DNA of 46,775 nt from Verrucomicrobia subdivision 3 bacterium UBA693 (GCA_002298785.1 DBMR01000085.1:1-46775); one strand, 5' to 3'. Positions 26,601 to 35,781 are shown, counted from the stretch's first letter. The notes: generated from the sequence alone by a model not told the origin. A program made the numbers and translations.

Positions 26601-29600
26601 ACCCAGGGCATCAAGACCGGCGGTCGGGGCATCGTCCAAAATTCCCTGCTCGGCACCACTATTGGCTACAACGATGTCATGGACTTCACGGGGGGGAATC
26701 GGGATCTAAACCAGCCCATCATCCAGTTCCTGAACAATGTTTTCCTGGGCGGCTCGGATGACGGATTAGACCTGGACGGGACGGATGCGTGGATCGAAGG
26801 CAACATCTTCCTCCATATGCATCGAAACGGTTCGCCGGACAGTTCGAGCGCGATCTCCGGTGGTGACTATGACTTTGGCGGTACCGTCGGGGTTCGCACC
26901 TCCGAAATCACCATCATCCGCAATTTGTTTTTCGATTGCGACCAGGTGGCGACGGCCAAGCAGGGGAATTTTTTCACGCTGTTAAATAACACCATCGTTC
27001 ACATCACCAAAGCCGGCGGTACCGACTCCGCCTCGGGAGTGGTGAACGTGCAGGACCGTGATCCCAGTCCAACAACCTTCGGCGCCGGGTTCTATTTGGA
27101 GGGAAATGTGGTGGTCGACGCGGAACAGCTCGCGCGGAATTATGACCCGGCGCAGACGTTGGTGATATACTCGAATAATTTTCTGCCGATGGCCTGGACC
27201 GGTCCGGGCGGCGGCAATTCCACCGTCGATCCGCATTTGAATTTTATCCCTTCGATCAACCAGACACTTTTCAGCACCTGGCAGGAGGCGCAGGTGATGT
27301 GGGATTGGCTGCGATTATTGCCAGGATCGCCGGCGCGTGGCGCCCTGCCAAATGGCTACGATGCCGGCGCGGGAGTCCCACCAGGCATCATGCTGGGCGG
27401 ACAGCCGCAGGCATTGACCGCCAACCGGTCCGCGCAACTCTTCCCCGGACCTTTGCGTTCGGGCGGTGGCATTCCGTCGGCGGGTTTTCCGCTCGGCTCT
27501 GGATATACCCATTACCGCTGGCGATTGGATGGCGGCGCTTGGAGCGCGGAGACGCCTACGACCAACCCAATCGTCCTCGCGGGCTTAACCGATGGCCAAC
27601 ACCAAGTGGAAGCCGTTGGTAAGCGCGATTCTGGTTCCTGGCAGGACGATGCTGTTTTTGCTCCGGCCAATTCCGTATCGGCCACCCGGGTCTGGACCGT
27701 CGATGGCGCGCTGCGCCGCCTGGTGATCAACGAAGTGTTGGCGGATAACCGGAACTCGGCACCGATCGGTGACACTTCCCCGGACTTGATCGAGTTGTTT
27801 AACGCCGGTGCTGGGAGCATTGATCTCTCGGGCGTCAGCCTGACGGATGATCCGGCTAACCCGGCCCGATTTGTATTCCCCGCCGGGAGCAGCCTGGGCG
27901 TGGGCGAGTATCGGGTGGTGATCGCGGACACTTTGACCTCGAGCAATCATATCGGCTTCGCGTTAAGCAAGAGCGGCGGTGGACTCTGGCTCTATGACGC
28001 GCCGGCGCGCGGGCAGGCGTTATTGGATTCAGTGGTTTACGGCGTGCAGCTCACCGACTTTTCCATTGGACGCAATTTCCAGGGTGAGTGGAGCCTCGGG
28101 ACTCCATCATTGGGAGGGCCGAATCGGGCCTTGCCCACGGGGGATCGGCGCCGGGTGCGCATCAATGAATGGCTGGCGGCTTCGGCCCTGAGGGATGATT
28201 TCATTGAGCTATTTAATCCCGATACCCTGCCGGTGGACGTGGGGGGGTGCTTCATTACGGATGCCCCGGCGGGCTGGCCTCAACGCAGTCCTCTACCGCC
28301 GCTGACTTTTATTGCAACCAATGATTTTGCGGTGTTCAGTGCGGATGGGCAGACTGGTAAAGGCGCGGATCATCTATCGTTCAAGCTCGCGGCGGATTGG
28401 GGATCGTTGGCCATTTTTGCACCAGACGGGGTGTTGATCGATCGCGTTACCTACGGGCCGCAGACCAGCGAGGTCTCGATGGGCCGCAGCCCTAACGGCC
28501 AGGACCAACTCGCCTATTTCCCAACCCCAACGCCTGGCTCGGGGAATCCGGGGAGCCTGGGTTCATGCACCATCAGCAATTACACAATCAACCTCATGAG
28601 CTACACCCAGTCCTGGCGCTATAACCAGACTTCGAAGCTCGATCTGGTCAACTGGACCGCTCCCAATTACAGCGATAACGCCTGGCCTGCCGGACCGGGG
28701 TTGTTGGCGTTTGAAAACAACGCGGCGATCACCCCGCTCATTAAAACCACACTCGCCGACCCGCGCATTACGCCCGCCGGTTTGACGGCCGGTCATGCCT
28801 ATTATTTCCGCACCTACCTGAAGGTGACGAATGACCTCTCGGCCTTCACGGTCACGGCGAAGTTTCGGCTGGACGACGGCGCCGTTTTCTACTTGAACGG
28901 CCAGGAGTTGCGGCGCGTGCGGGTGGCGGATGGCACCGTTACCAACGCGACGCTCGCGAGCGGGTTCCCGCCCGCTCCGGATAATTCGAATGACGCCGTC
29001 ATGGATGAAACGTTCACGTTCCCGGGCGCCGCGTTGAGTGTGGGGACCAATGTTTTCGCGGTGTCCGTGCACCAGCAGAACACCAGCAGCAGCGATATCG
29101 TCTTCGGCCTCGCCCTCGACGCCGTGCAGACCATCACCAACTGCCTGCAAAGCGTGGTGCTGATCAACGAAGTGCTGGCTGACAACGGCTCGCTCACCAA
29201 CGGCGATGGTACGATCACGGATTGGGTCGAGCTCTACAATCCCGGGACCACGGCGGTGAGCCTCAATGGTTACAGCCTGACGGATGACGTTGGGGTGGCG
29301 CGCCGTTGGCTATTCCCTCCGGGCGTGACCCTGGCGCCGCAGGCCTTTCTGATCGTGCGCTGCGACCCGGCGAGCGCTCCGACTACGGTTAATGGTCCGG
29401 TGCTGAACACCGGGTTCGGATTAAAAGCCAGCGGCGGCGGCGTCTTTCTTTTTGACGGCACCGCGTCGTTATCGGATTCGGTGGTGTACGGTGCGCAAGC
29501 GACGGATTTTTCCATCACCCGGCATCCCGACGGGGCGGCCACCTGGGATCTGGCCCTGCCAACTCCGGGCGGCGCGGCTATTCCTGCCACCCTGGGCGAC

Positions 29601-31454
29601 CTCCGCCGCGTGTGCATCAACGAATGGGCGGCGGCGGTGGCGAACGGTCCGGACTGGTTCGAGCTTTATAATCCCGAGCCTCAGCCGGTGGCGCTGCAAG
29701 GCTCGTTCCTGACCGACAAACTCTCCAACCGCGGCAAACACGCGATTGCTCCGCTTACGTTCATCGGCGTCAGCACCAACGCCTACCTGAAATTCGTCGC
29801 CGACAGCGACACCGCGCAAGGCCCGACCCACGTTAACTTTTCCCTGGATGGTAATGGGGAAGCGATCGGGTTTTTCCCCGCTGGAGTGGACCCGGCCATC
29901 GATACGGTAGCATTTGGCGTGCAGACCAACGGGATTTCGCAGGGCCGTCTGCCCGACGGTGCGACGAACATCGTCTATTTCCGGCAGCCCACTCCGGGAG
30001 ATTCCAACTGGTTGCCACTCGGAAACGTCTTCATCAACGAGGTCCTTTCCCACACCGATTTGCCGCTGGAAGATGCAGTGGAATTGGTCAACGACTCGGC
30101 CGCTCCGGTGGATGTCAGCGGATGGTATCTGAGCGATGCAGCCAGGAACCTCCGCAAATACCGCATCCCCAATGGCACAATTCTGCCGCCTCACGGCTTC
30201 GCGGTCTTTTACGAATACCAGTTGAATCCGGCTCCGCTTGCCGCTGGCAGCTTCTCCTTCAGTTCCGCGAAGGGGGATCAAGCCTGGCTCGTCGCCGCCA
30301 ATCCGGATGGTTCATTGACGGGTTACCGCGATTTGGCGAACTTTGGACCCCAATTCAATGGCGTTTCGTTCGGTCGCGTACCCACCAGCATCGGATCGGC
30401 TTTCGTCGCGCTGAGCACGCTCTCCTTCGGGAGCAGTGTCACCGCTCAAAGTCCCACCAACCAGATCGACCTGTTTCGTCTGGGCGGGGGCGCCGCAAAC
30501 CCCGCTCCCCGAGTGGGACCGTTGGTGTTCTCCGAAATCATGTATCGCCCGCCTCCGATTGGCACCAACGAGGACACGGCGGGAGAATTCATCGAATTGC
30601 ATAATCTGAGCGGCTCGCCAGTCCCGTTATTTGACGCGCTGCATCGCACCAATGGCTGGCGCTTGCGGGGCGGTGTGCACTTCGATTTCAACACCAATTA
30701 CGTGATTCCAGCCGGCGGCTTTCTCGTGCTGGTGAGTTTCGATCCCGCGGTCGACCTGGCGGCGCGCTCCACCTTCCAAACCAGGTATGGACAAAACGCA
30801 ACCCTCGCGGGGCCGTGGACCGGCAAATTGTCCAATACCGGCGAAACTCTCGAACTGTTCGCGCCGGACAAACCCGAGACCAGCGGACCGGATATTGGCC
30901 TCGTGCCTTATGTCTCGGTTGAACGCGTGAGCTACCAGAACGCGGCTCCGTGGCCCGTAGGGGCGGATGGTACCGGTTGGACTTTGCAAAAAGTGGCCCT
31001 GGGTTCGTTCAGTGACGATCCGGCGCACTGGACAGCCGCCGCGCCAACCTGCGGTGGCGATGGCATTGCGGACTCCGATGGGGACGGCATGCCCGACGCC
31101 TGGGAGACGCTCTACGGTTTATCAACCAGTACGGATGATTCGGCCCAGGATCCTGACCATGACGGCTTCACCAATCTGCAGGAGTATCTGGCCAATACGA
31201 ATCCGAATGATCCCGGCAGCCATTTGCAAATTGAGAATGTGCGTCCGGTTGGCGGTGCCGTGGAAATCCGCTTCCAGGCCGCCCCGCAGCGTTCGTATTC
31301 CGTGCTGTTCGCTCATCCTACGGCTCCGCTGGTGTGGGTGAAGCTGGCCGATATCCCGGCTGAACCGACCGCGCGCACGATTGTTTTGTCGGATTCGATG
31401 GACGTGGTCCCCAGTGGGCGGCTCTATCGATTGGTGACGCCTGCTGTGCCGTAA
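23697..31454 (+). CDS. Giant secreted CotH kinase / lamin-tail domain protein
   Basis: 2585 residues from ATG 23697 with signal peptide MSRTLFCRRICLALVLGFSG...AKA; the frame extends to a GTG at 23658, but only 23697 gives a clean signal. Order: lamin-tail domain LTD1 (~29-170, VVINEIMYHPPP), CotH kinase-like domain (~335-718, YSMYRG then LPHDSD), a right-handed beta-helix (~815-1190), LTD2 (~1341), LTD3 (~1487), a galactose-binding-like domain (~1631-1811, FRLDDGAVFYLNGQE), LTD4-LTD7 (~1820, 1971, 2110, 2276), a Ca-binding DSDGDGMPDAW/DPDHDGFTNLQEYL segment (~2459) and a C-terminal module ending LYRLVTP. CotH domains phosphorylate protein serines in spore coats; here an extracellular or surface role is inferred. 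No partner gene is adjacent. Confidence 0.88.
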   Translation: MSRTLFCRRICLALVLGFSGFSNGAKAAVVINEIMYHPPPAVPEAPAKEWLELYNTGAQSQNLSNWSLRGVSYLFTNAVIPANGWLVVAANPEVFKTNYPGVTNVVGGWVGKLRNSGETVELVDNSGQKVDSVTFSSEGDWAVRRVGEPYAGQPSWWSGWEWTTPADGGGCSLELIHSGVSTKYGQNWAASAILGGTPGQANSIATNHLAPIITEVHHFPLIPRATNSLTITARLIPEPGATASAQLFYRVDGAAGFSATAMLDDGLHGDGVAGDGMFGAFLPAQPDKTIVEFYVRAVDGGGRSRTWPGPTDDAGTQGANALYQVDELAYSGSQPLYRLIIKAAEWSAWVNLMDNVSNGRYSDAAMNATVVRIDGTGTEARYLASVRNRGAGTRAAHPHNLHLAIPRDNPLQNVTRLDFNTRTVHAQVAGNALFNAASMLNAFGTPAQVRVNGRNLANATPTGDLDSYQFGSYYCFEPYDSDWSARHVPLDGGGNVYKGTWYLDNVQLLNGATLAYLGTNPVAYKQEYSITGPTSATGPYSKQSNTSEDDWSDLIQLTLALSTNTPDSNYLAAVQSVVNLDQWLPHLAMHSLLINMETTLATGVGDDYSMYRGVADPRFNLLPHDSDTVLGQGDSAPDYARSVFKACDLPVFERLLKHPQVAPRYYRALYVLAQGLMHPTNSAKVLDQTLSGWVPSSYIQNMKDAAAQRWTNLLNQIPLALTAQSTLPVTSGYPRSTVPTASLSGKANVLRTAEVWVNGQKAGYTPWQGAWSASAVALTPGINRVLVQSLDTNGVEFARAFLDVWFDDGTTTTVGGTLAASATWSAANGPYLVSSSLTIPSGMTLTIEPGTTVYLGSGVNLSVADGGRLLAEGTPNQPIRFTVAPGSGVAWGGLTVNGSVGSPETIIRNAFFDGNGATCIEAAGGTIWLEHVSFGTTTQQYVSLDGASFLIDGCVFPSATTQFELLHGTQGIKTGGRGIVQNSLLGTTIGYNDVMDFTGGNRDLNQPIIQFLNNVFLGGSDDGLDLDGTDAWIEGNIFLHMHRNGSPDSSSAISGGDYDFGGTVGVRTSEITIIRNLFFDCDQVATAKQGNFFTLLNNTIVHITKAGGTDSASGVVNVQDRDPSPTTFGAGFYLEGNVVVDAEQLARNYDPAQTLVIYSNNFLPMAWTGPGGGNSTVDPHLNFIPSINQTLFSTWQEAQVMWDWLRLLPGSPARGALPNGYDAGAGVPPGIMLGGQPQALTANRSAQLFPGPLRSGGGIPSAGFPLGSGYTHYRWRLDGGAWSAETPTTNPIVLAGLTDGQHQVEAVGKRDSGSWQDDAVFAPANSVSATRVWTVDGALRRLVINEVLADNRNSAPIGDTSPDLIELFNAGAGSIDLSGVSLTDDPANPARFVFPAGSSLGVGEYRVVIADTLTSSNHIGFALSKSGGGLWLYDAPARGQALLDSVVYGVQLTDFSIGRNFQGEWSLGTPSLGGPNRALPTGDRRRVRINEWLAASALRDDFIELFNPDTLPVDVGGCFITDAPAGWPQRSPLPPLTFIATNDFAVFSADGQTGKGADHLSFKLAADWGSLAIFAPDGVLIDRVTYGPQTSEVSMGRSPNGQDQLAYFPTPTPGSGNPGSLGSCTISNYTINLMSYTQSWRYNQTSKLDLVNWTAPNYSDNAWPAGPGLLAFENNAAITPLIKTTLADPRITPAGLTAGHAYYFRTYLKVTNDLSAFTVTAKFRLDDGAVFYLNGQELRRVRVADGTVTNATLASGFPPAPDNSNDAVMDETFTFPGAALSVGTNVFAVSVHQQNTSSSDIVFGLALDAVQTITNCLQSVVLINEVLADNGSLTNGDGTITDWVELYNPGTTAVSLNGYSLTDDVGVARRWLFPPGVTLAPQAFLIVRCDPASAPTTVNGPVLNTGFGLKASGGGVFLFDGTASLSDSVVYGAQATDFSITRHPDGAATWDLALPTPGGAAIPATLGDLRRVCINEWAAAVANGPDWFELYNPEPQPVALQGSFLTDKLSNRGKHAIAPLTFIGVSTNAYLKFVADSDTAQGPTHVNFSLDGNGEAIGFFPAGVDPAIDTVAFGVQTNGISQGRLPDGATNIVYFRQPTPGDSNWLPLGNVFINEVLSHTDLPLEDAVELVNDSAAPVDVSGWYLSDAARNLRKYRIPNGTILPPHGFAVFYEYQLNPAPLAAGSFSFSSAKGDQAWLVAANPDGSLTGYRDLANFGPQFNGVSFGRVPTSIGSAFVALSTLSFGSSVTAQSPTNQIDLFRLGGGAANPAPRVGPLVFSEIMYRPPPIGTNEDTAGEFIELHNLSGSPVPLFDALHRTNGWRLRGGVHFDFNTNYVIPAGGFLVLVSFDPAVDLAARSTFQTRYGQNATLAGPWTGKLSNTGETLELFAPDKPETSGPDIGLVPYVSVERVSYQNAAPWPVGADGTGWTLQKVALGSFSDDPAHWTAAAPTCGGDGIADSDGDGMPDAWETLYGLSTSTDDSAQDPDHDGFTNLQEYLANTNPNDPGSHLQIENVRPVGGAVEIRFQAAPQRSYSVLFAHPTAPLVWVKLADIPAEPTARTIVLSDSMDVVPSGRLYRLVTPAVP

Positions 31455-31537
31455 CGGGTCAGGGGATGCGCTTGGTTGCACCGACTCTGGCGGCAGCGTC
31501 CGCTCCCTGTCGGCGGCGTCCACGACCTGGAGGGCTC

Positions 31538-32989
31538 TCAGGGACTGGCGTCAGCGGGAGCTTTGATATTCCCGTTGTTTTTGAGGGCGGCGAGTTTTGT
31601 CATGGGGAGAGACTTGCGCCAATCGAGCAATTCTTCCTTCAACCGTTCCACCACCGCCGGATGCTGGGCGGCCAGATTTTGGGTCTCTCCCGGATCTTTG
31701 GCCAGGTCATACAACTGTGCCCGGCCGCCGTCTTCCATTAACAAAAGCTTCCAGTCGCCTTCGCGCATGGAAAGGTCAGGCCACGGTTCTTTCGGTGGTC
31801 CCGGGCGATCGGGAGGGCGGGTCCAGAACAGCGGCTTCGAACGCTTTTGCCGTGCTTTGCCGAGGAAGGAATCGCTCAAATCCTCGCCGTCGAACTGCAC
31901 TCCTGCTGGAAGTTGTCCGCCGCCCAGCTTCGCCAAAGTTGGGAGCAGGTCCACGGCAGCTACGACCGTAGTGTCATTTGCTGTGCCTTTGGCTGTTTCC
32001 ATCAACAAACCTGGCCCCCAGACGATGAATGGTTCCCGCACGCCGCCTTCATACAAATTGCCCTTGTGACCACGAAAACTCCCAGCGGAGCCCGCACCCG
32101 GCTCCGGGCCGTTGTCGCTCGCGACCAGGATCAGCGTGTTGGTTCGGAGCGTGGCGGAGTTTCGCACATAATCCAGGATCGGCGCCAGTTGGTCATCCGT
32201 CGCTTTAACCACTCCGAGGTAAAGTTGCTTTTTGCTGCCGTCACCACGTTGTGCTTTTGGCGGGAAAAAGGGGGAGTGAACATCGTCGGGCCAGAGATTG
32301 ACGTAAAATGGCTTTCCGTCTTGTTCCGCTTTTTGGATGAACTGGAGTGCGTGCTCCGCGAATGCTCCCGTGCTTTTGGATCGATCCACCCAGGTGATCC
32401 GGCCTCGGCCGAGTTTGTCGCTGCCCAACGCATATTTTCGGGGTGTAGTTCCGTCGAACGCGTCGCAAATCGGCAGCAGGCGGTCGCCCAATCCCTCAAA
32501 CTGCGTCAGCGACTCGTCGAAGCCGTATTCCGTGATGAGCGGGGCGTCTCCGACATCCCGCTGGCCGCCCAGGTGCCATTTCCCGAAGTGTCCCGTGGCA
32601 TAGCCGGCGTCGTGCAACACCCGCGCCAGCGTTGGCGCCTTTGGGTCCAGCCACTGGGCCATGCCGCGTTGTTCGTTTTCCTGGCGCGCCGCCAGGTACG
32701 ACGTTATGCGCCACCGTGCCGGTTCCTGGCCCGTGGTGAGGGCCGTCCGCGAGGGTGAGCAGATCGGCGCGTTCACATAGAACTGGGTGAACCGTATGCC
32801 TTCCTTCGCCAACCGGTCGAGATTCGGCGTCTCGATGGCTTTCTGGCCATAGCACGAAAGGTCCGCGTAGCCCATGTCGTCGATGAGGATGAACAGGAAA
32901 TTGGGGCGCGTTGCCGCTCGTCCAGTGCCCGGCAGCAGGCTGACGCAGGCAAGTAGGACCAGGAACTTTGCTAAAATCTTAAAGCTCAT
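31538..32989 (-). CDS. Secreted sulfatase (formylglycine-dependent)
   Basis: 483 residues from ATG 32989, which has GGAG 9 nt upstream and a clean Sec signal peptide (MSFKILAKFLVLLACVSLLPGTGRAA); the frame runs to 33115, but that leader lacks a signal. Metal-binding aspartates lie in FILIDDMGYADLS (D37/D38). The sulfatase signature C77-S-P-S-R81 supplies the cysteine converted to formylglycine. Later family blocks include GHFGKWHLGG, DVHSPFFPP and NTLILVASDNGPEPG. It should hydrolyse sulfate esters, probably of glycans, in the periplasm or outside the cell. No maturase (FGE or anSME) is in the window. It converges with the CotH gene and complements the sulfotransferase cassette near 10 kb. 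Confidence 0.92.
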   Translation of the reverse strand: MSFKILAKFLVLLACVSLLPGTGRAATRPNFLFILIDDMGYADLSCYGQKAIETPNLDRLAKEGIRFTQFYVNAPICSPSRTALTTGQEPARWRITSYLAARQENEQRGMAQWLDPKAPTLARVLHDAGYATGHFGKWHLGGQRDVGDAPLITEYGFDESLTQFEGLGDRLLPICDAFDGTTPRKYALGSDKLGRGRITWVDRSKSTGAFAEHALQFIQKAEQDGKPFYVNLWPDDVHSPFFPPKAQRGDGSKKQLYLGVVKATDDQLAPILDYVRNSATLRTNTLILVASDNGPEPGAGSAGSFRGHKGNLYEGGVREPFIVWGPGLLMETAKGTANDTTVVAAVDLLPTLAKLGGGQLPAGVQFDGEDLSDSFLGKARQKRSKPLFWTRPPDRPGPPKEPWPDLSMREGDWKLLLMEDGGRAQLYDLAKDPGETQNLAAQHPAVVERLKEELLDWRKSLPMTKLAALKNNGNIKAPADASP

Positions 32990-33141
32990 GCGGTCAAACT
33001 CCATTTGCCCGGCAGTGTAAACGGCCGCGGGAGCCAAACAAGACCGATCGCGTTCTGGGTCTTGGGGGATTTCCGACCGTAGATTCCGCTTCTCAATTGG
33101 GTCGCCGGCAGGCATTTTAGAGCCGCCGCCGCTCCAGAGCT

Positions 33142-33966
33142 ATGTACCGAGGCAAGAAGACAGTGGTGGTGATGCCCGCGTATAACGCGGCGCGCACCCT
33201 CAAACAAACTTACGATGAGGTCCGCGATCAGGCGATCGTGGATCACATTATTTTAGTGGACGACCGCAGCCGGGACGACACCGTGGCGATTGCGCGGCAG
33301 TTGGAGGGGGTGCAGGTCTGGGTGCATGACGTCAATCGGGGTTACGGGGGCAACCAGAAAACCTGCTACCGGCTAGCGCTCGAGGCCAACGCCGATATCG
33401 TGATCATGATCCACCCGGATTACCAGTACACGCCCAAACTGATCCCGGCCATGGTCTCGCTCATCGCCAACGAGGTGCATCCCTGCGTGCTGGGCAGTCG
33501 CATTCTGGGCGGATATGCCATGCGCGGGGGTATGCCCTCATGGAAATATGTGGCCAATCGCTGTTTGACCCTGGCGGAGAATCTCCTGCTGAGCGCGAAG
33601 CTATCCGAATATCACACGGGTTATCGTGCTTTTTCGCGGGAAATCCTCGAGACCTTGCCCCTGGAGGCGAATTCCGACGACTTCGTTTTTGACAACCAGA
33701 TGCTGGCTCAAATTCTCTGGTGCGGCTTCACCATCGGTGAAGTCAGTTGTCCCACGAAATACTTTGCGGAAGCTTCCTCGATCAATTTCCGCCGCAGCCT
33801 CGAGTACGGCATTGGCTGCATGAGTACCGCGCTGCGCTTTCGCCTGGCCCGGTGGGGATTGGCTGGGAGCCGGCTCTTTCCGGCGGCGCTCCGAGGCGTG
33901 GCCGGGGCGCCGATCCAAATGAACACAGCCGGCGCGCGCGCGGGGGGCGGCGGGGCCGGCTGCTGA
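33142..33966 (+). CDS. Family 2 glycosyltransferase (dolichyl/polyprenyl-phosphate sugar synthase-like)
   Basis: A 274-residue GT-A transferase. VVVMPAYNAARTLKQTYDEV opens the nucleotide-sugar fold. The DDRSRDDT loop carries the first Asp pair, and an HPDYQY segment takes the place of the usual DADLQH motif. The block GSRILGGYAMRGGMPSWKYVANR matches prokaryotic polyprenyl-phosphate mannosyl- or glucosyltransferases. There is no C-terminal membrane domain; the tail is a Gly/Ala-rich stretch. It probably transfers a hexose to a lipid carrier for cell-surface glycans. It is divergent from the sulfatase by about 150 bp and convergent with rpsT. Confidence 0.85.
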   Translation: MYRGKKTVVVMPAYNAARTLKQTYDEVRDQAIVDHIILVDDRSRDDTVAIARQLEGVQVWVHDVNRGYGGNQKTCYRLALEANADIVIMIHPDYQYTPKLIPAMVSLIANEVHPCVLGSRILGGYAMRGGMPSWKYVANRCLTLAENLLLSAKLSEYHTGYRAFSREILETLPLEANSDDFVFDNQMLAQILWCGFTIGEVSCPTKYFAEASSINFRRSLEYGIGCMSTALRFRLARWGLAGSRLFPAALRGVAGAPIQMNTAGARAGGGGAGC

Positions 33967-33985
33967 AAACGCGGGGAAAAACGAC

Positions 33986-34249
33986 TTATTTCGTGCGGGC
34001 CAACTGCAGTGCCAGGCGCGATTTCTTTCGGCTGGCGGTGGATTTATGGATCACCCCGGTCTTGGCGGCCTTATCGAAAGCGGAGCTGAGCTGGCGCAGG
34101 GACTGCGCGGCTTCCTCTTTCTTGCCGGCCTTGAGGACTTCCTGGTAATTACGTTCCAGCGTGTGCAGGCGGGACTTGCTGCTGCGGTTCCGCAGTTGCT
34201 TGCGCGCGCTGTTGCGCATCCGGCGTTCGGCTGATTTGGTATTCGGCAT
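33986..34249 (-). CDS. rpsT: 30S ribosomal protein S20
   Basis: 87 residues, all-alpha and very basic, beginning MPNTKSAERRMRNSARKQLR and ending RKKSRLALQLARTK, which is the length and layout of bacterial S20. S20 binds 16S rRNA in the 30S body. It is monocistronic. In front of it is a compact divergent region with a 10-bp inverted repeat at 34306-34345, and TATAAT abuts the start codon. Confidence 0.95.
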   Translation of the reverse strand: MPNTKSAERRMRNSARKQLRNRSSKSRLHTLERNYQEVLKAGKKEEAAQSLRQLSSAFDKAAKTGVIHKSTASRKKSRLALQLARTK

Positions 34250-34305
34250 ATTATAGTCTGGTCAAAATCTGTAAATCAGAGCCCGAAACGGTATCGTAAC
34301 CGTCT

Positions 34306-34345
34306 TTATTGTCAACGTTGAAGAACACTTGGGGATTGACAATAA
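34306..34345. promoter_or_regulatory. 10-bp inverted repeat with TTGACA on both strands
   Basis: TTATTGTCAA (34306-34315) and TTGACAATAA (34336-34345) are perfect inverted copies 20 bp apart in the divergent rpsT/oxidoreductase region. Each arm presents a consensus -35 hexamer TTGACA pointing outward, so it could be paired divergent promoters or an operator for one regulator. The matching -10 on the rpsT side is weak. Confidence 0.5.
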
Positions 34346-34371
34346 TTTATGGCGGTCGCCACGATGGCCGG

Positions 34372-35781
34372 ATGAAGATTGATTCTCCCCGTCAGACCTC
34401 CCGCCGTGAGTTCATCAAAAAGACCAGCCAGGTGGCCGCCGTGTCGGCGCTGGCCGGTGTGGCGCTGCCGCATGTGCATGCGGCGGAAGACAATACCATT
34501 CGTCTGGCACTGATCGGTTGCGGCGGTCGCGGCAGCGGTGCCGTGGCTAACGCCATGTCCGCTGGCGGGTTGGTGTTGGGGGACGATTCCGGCACCAAGC
34601 GCGAAGTGGGTGCGGGCGGAGGACCCGTTAAGCTTATTGCCATGGCGGATTTGCGCCAGGATCGGCTGGATCAGTCGCACGAAGCCCTGCATGGCATGTT
34701 GGGTGATCATATTGATTGCCCCCCTGAGCGGCGCTTCCTTGGATTTGATGCGTACAAACGCGCGATCGATTGTCTGCGGCCGGGCGATGTGGCCCTGTTG
34801 ACCACGCACGCCGGCTTCCGGGCTCCTCATCTCGAATATGCCGTAGCCAAAGGGGTGAATGTTTTCATGGAAAAAGACTTCGCGGCCGATCCAGCCGGCG
34901 TGAAGCGCATCCTGCGCGCGGCCGAAGCGGCCGAGAAGAAGAACCTCAAAATCGCGGCTGGCTTGATGTGCCGACATTCCTCGGCGCGACAGGCGCTGAT
35001 TCAAAAAATTCGCGATGGCGCCATGGGCGAGGTGCAACTGATCCGGGCCTATCGCATGGATCCAGGATATTTCATGGGACCATTCCCGCGCGGCGAGAAC
35101 GAGCTGCTCTGGCAGCTCAGTCCGGGCCATCCCTTTCAGTTCCTCTGGGCTTCGGGCGGGATCTTCATTGAATTGATGATCCACCAGATTGATGAATGTT
35201 TCTGGATCAAGGATAGCTGGCCGGTCTCGGCCCACGGCGTGGGCGGGCGCTTCGCCGGCAGCAAGGACTGCAGCCAAAACCTCGATAGCTATTCCATTGA
35301 ATACACCTTCGCCGACGGCACCAAAGCGATGGTCACCGGCCGCTACATTCCCAATTGCGAAAATGATTTTGCCACCTACGTGCATGGCACCAAATGCGCC
35401 GCAAAATTCTCAGGCAACATCCATGCGCCGACTTCCTGGCTTTACAAAGACCAACACATCAACAATTCGAACATCGCCTGGCGCGTGCCGAAAGAGACCA
35501 TTAATCCCTGGCAAGCGGAGTGGGATGTCCTGCTGGCGGCCATTCGCCAGGATCGACCGCACAACGAAGCCCGCCGCGCTGCACTCTCGAATTTGGGCGC
35601 CATCATGGGACGGGCCGCCGTGCACTCGGGCAAGATCATTACTTGGGATGAAGCGATGGCCTCAGATTTCCATTTCTGCCCGAATGTGGATGAGTTGACG
35701 GTGAATAGCCCGGCGCCCGTTCAGGCGGATGCCGAGGGACGCTATCCCGCCCCGATCCCAGGGAAAACCGTCGAGATCTGA
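34372..35781 (+). CDS. Tat-exported Gfo/Idh/MocA family oxidoreductase
   Basis: 469 residues from ATG 34372. A twin-arginine leader is obvious (TSRREFIKKTSQVAAVSALAGVALPHVHA), so the enzyme is exported folded with its NAD(P). The Rossmann motif LALIGCGGRGSGA follows at about residue 45. The usual EKP motif appears as MEKDFAADPAG, keeping the lysine but replacing Pro. The C-terminal beta-sheet domain includes GGIFIELMIHQIDECFW, with the HQ/ID dimer-interface pattern. Verrucomicrobia and Planctomycetes carry many such exported sugar oxidoreductases, probably acting on glycan-derived sugars. The substrate is not deducible. Confidence 0.88.
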   Translation: MKIDSPRQTSRREFIKKTSQVAAVSALAGVALPHVHAAEDNTIRLALIGCGGRGSGAVANAMSAGGLVLGDDSGTKREVGAGGGPVKLIAMADLRQDRLDQSHEALHGMLGDHIDCPPERRFLGFDAYKRAIDCLRPGDVALLTTHAGFRAPHLEYAVAKGVNVFMEKDFAADPAGVKRILRAAEAAEKKNLKIAAGLMCRHSSARQALIQKIRDGAMGEVQLIRAYRMDPGYFMGPFPRGENELLWQLSPGHPFQFLWASGGIFIELMIHQIDECFWIKDSWPVSAHGVGGRFAGSKDCSQNLDSYSIEYTFADGTKAMVTGRYIPNCENDFATYVHGTKCAAKFSGNIHAPTSWLYKDQHINNSNIAWRVPKETINPWQAEWDVLLAAIRQDRPHNEARRAALSNLGAIMGRAAVHSGKIITWDEAMASDFHFCPNVDELTVNSPAPVQADAEGRYPAPIPGKTVEI

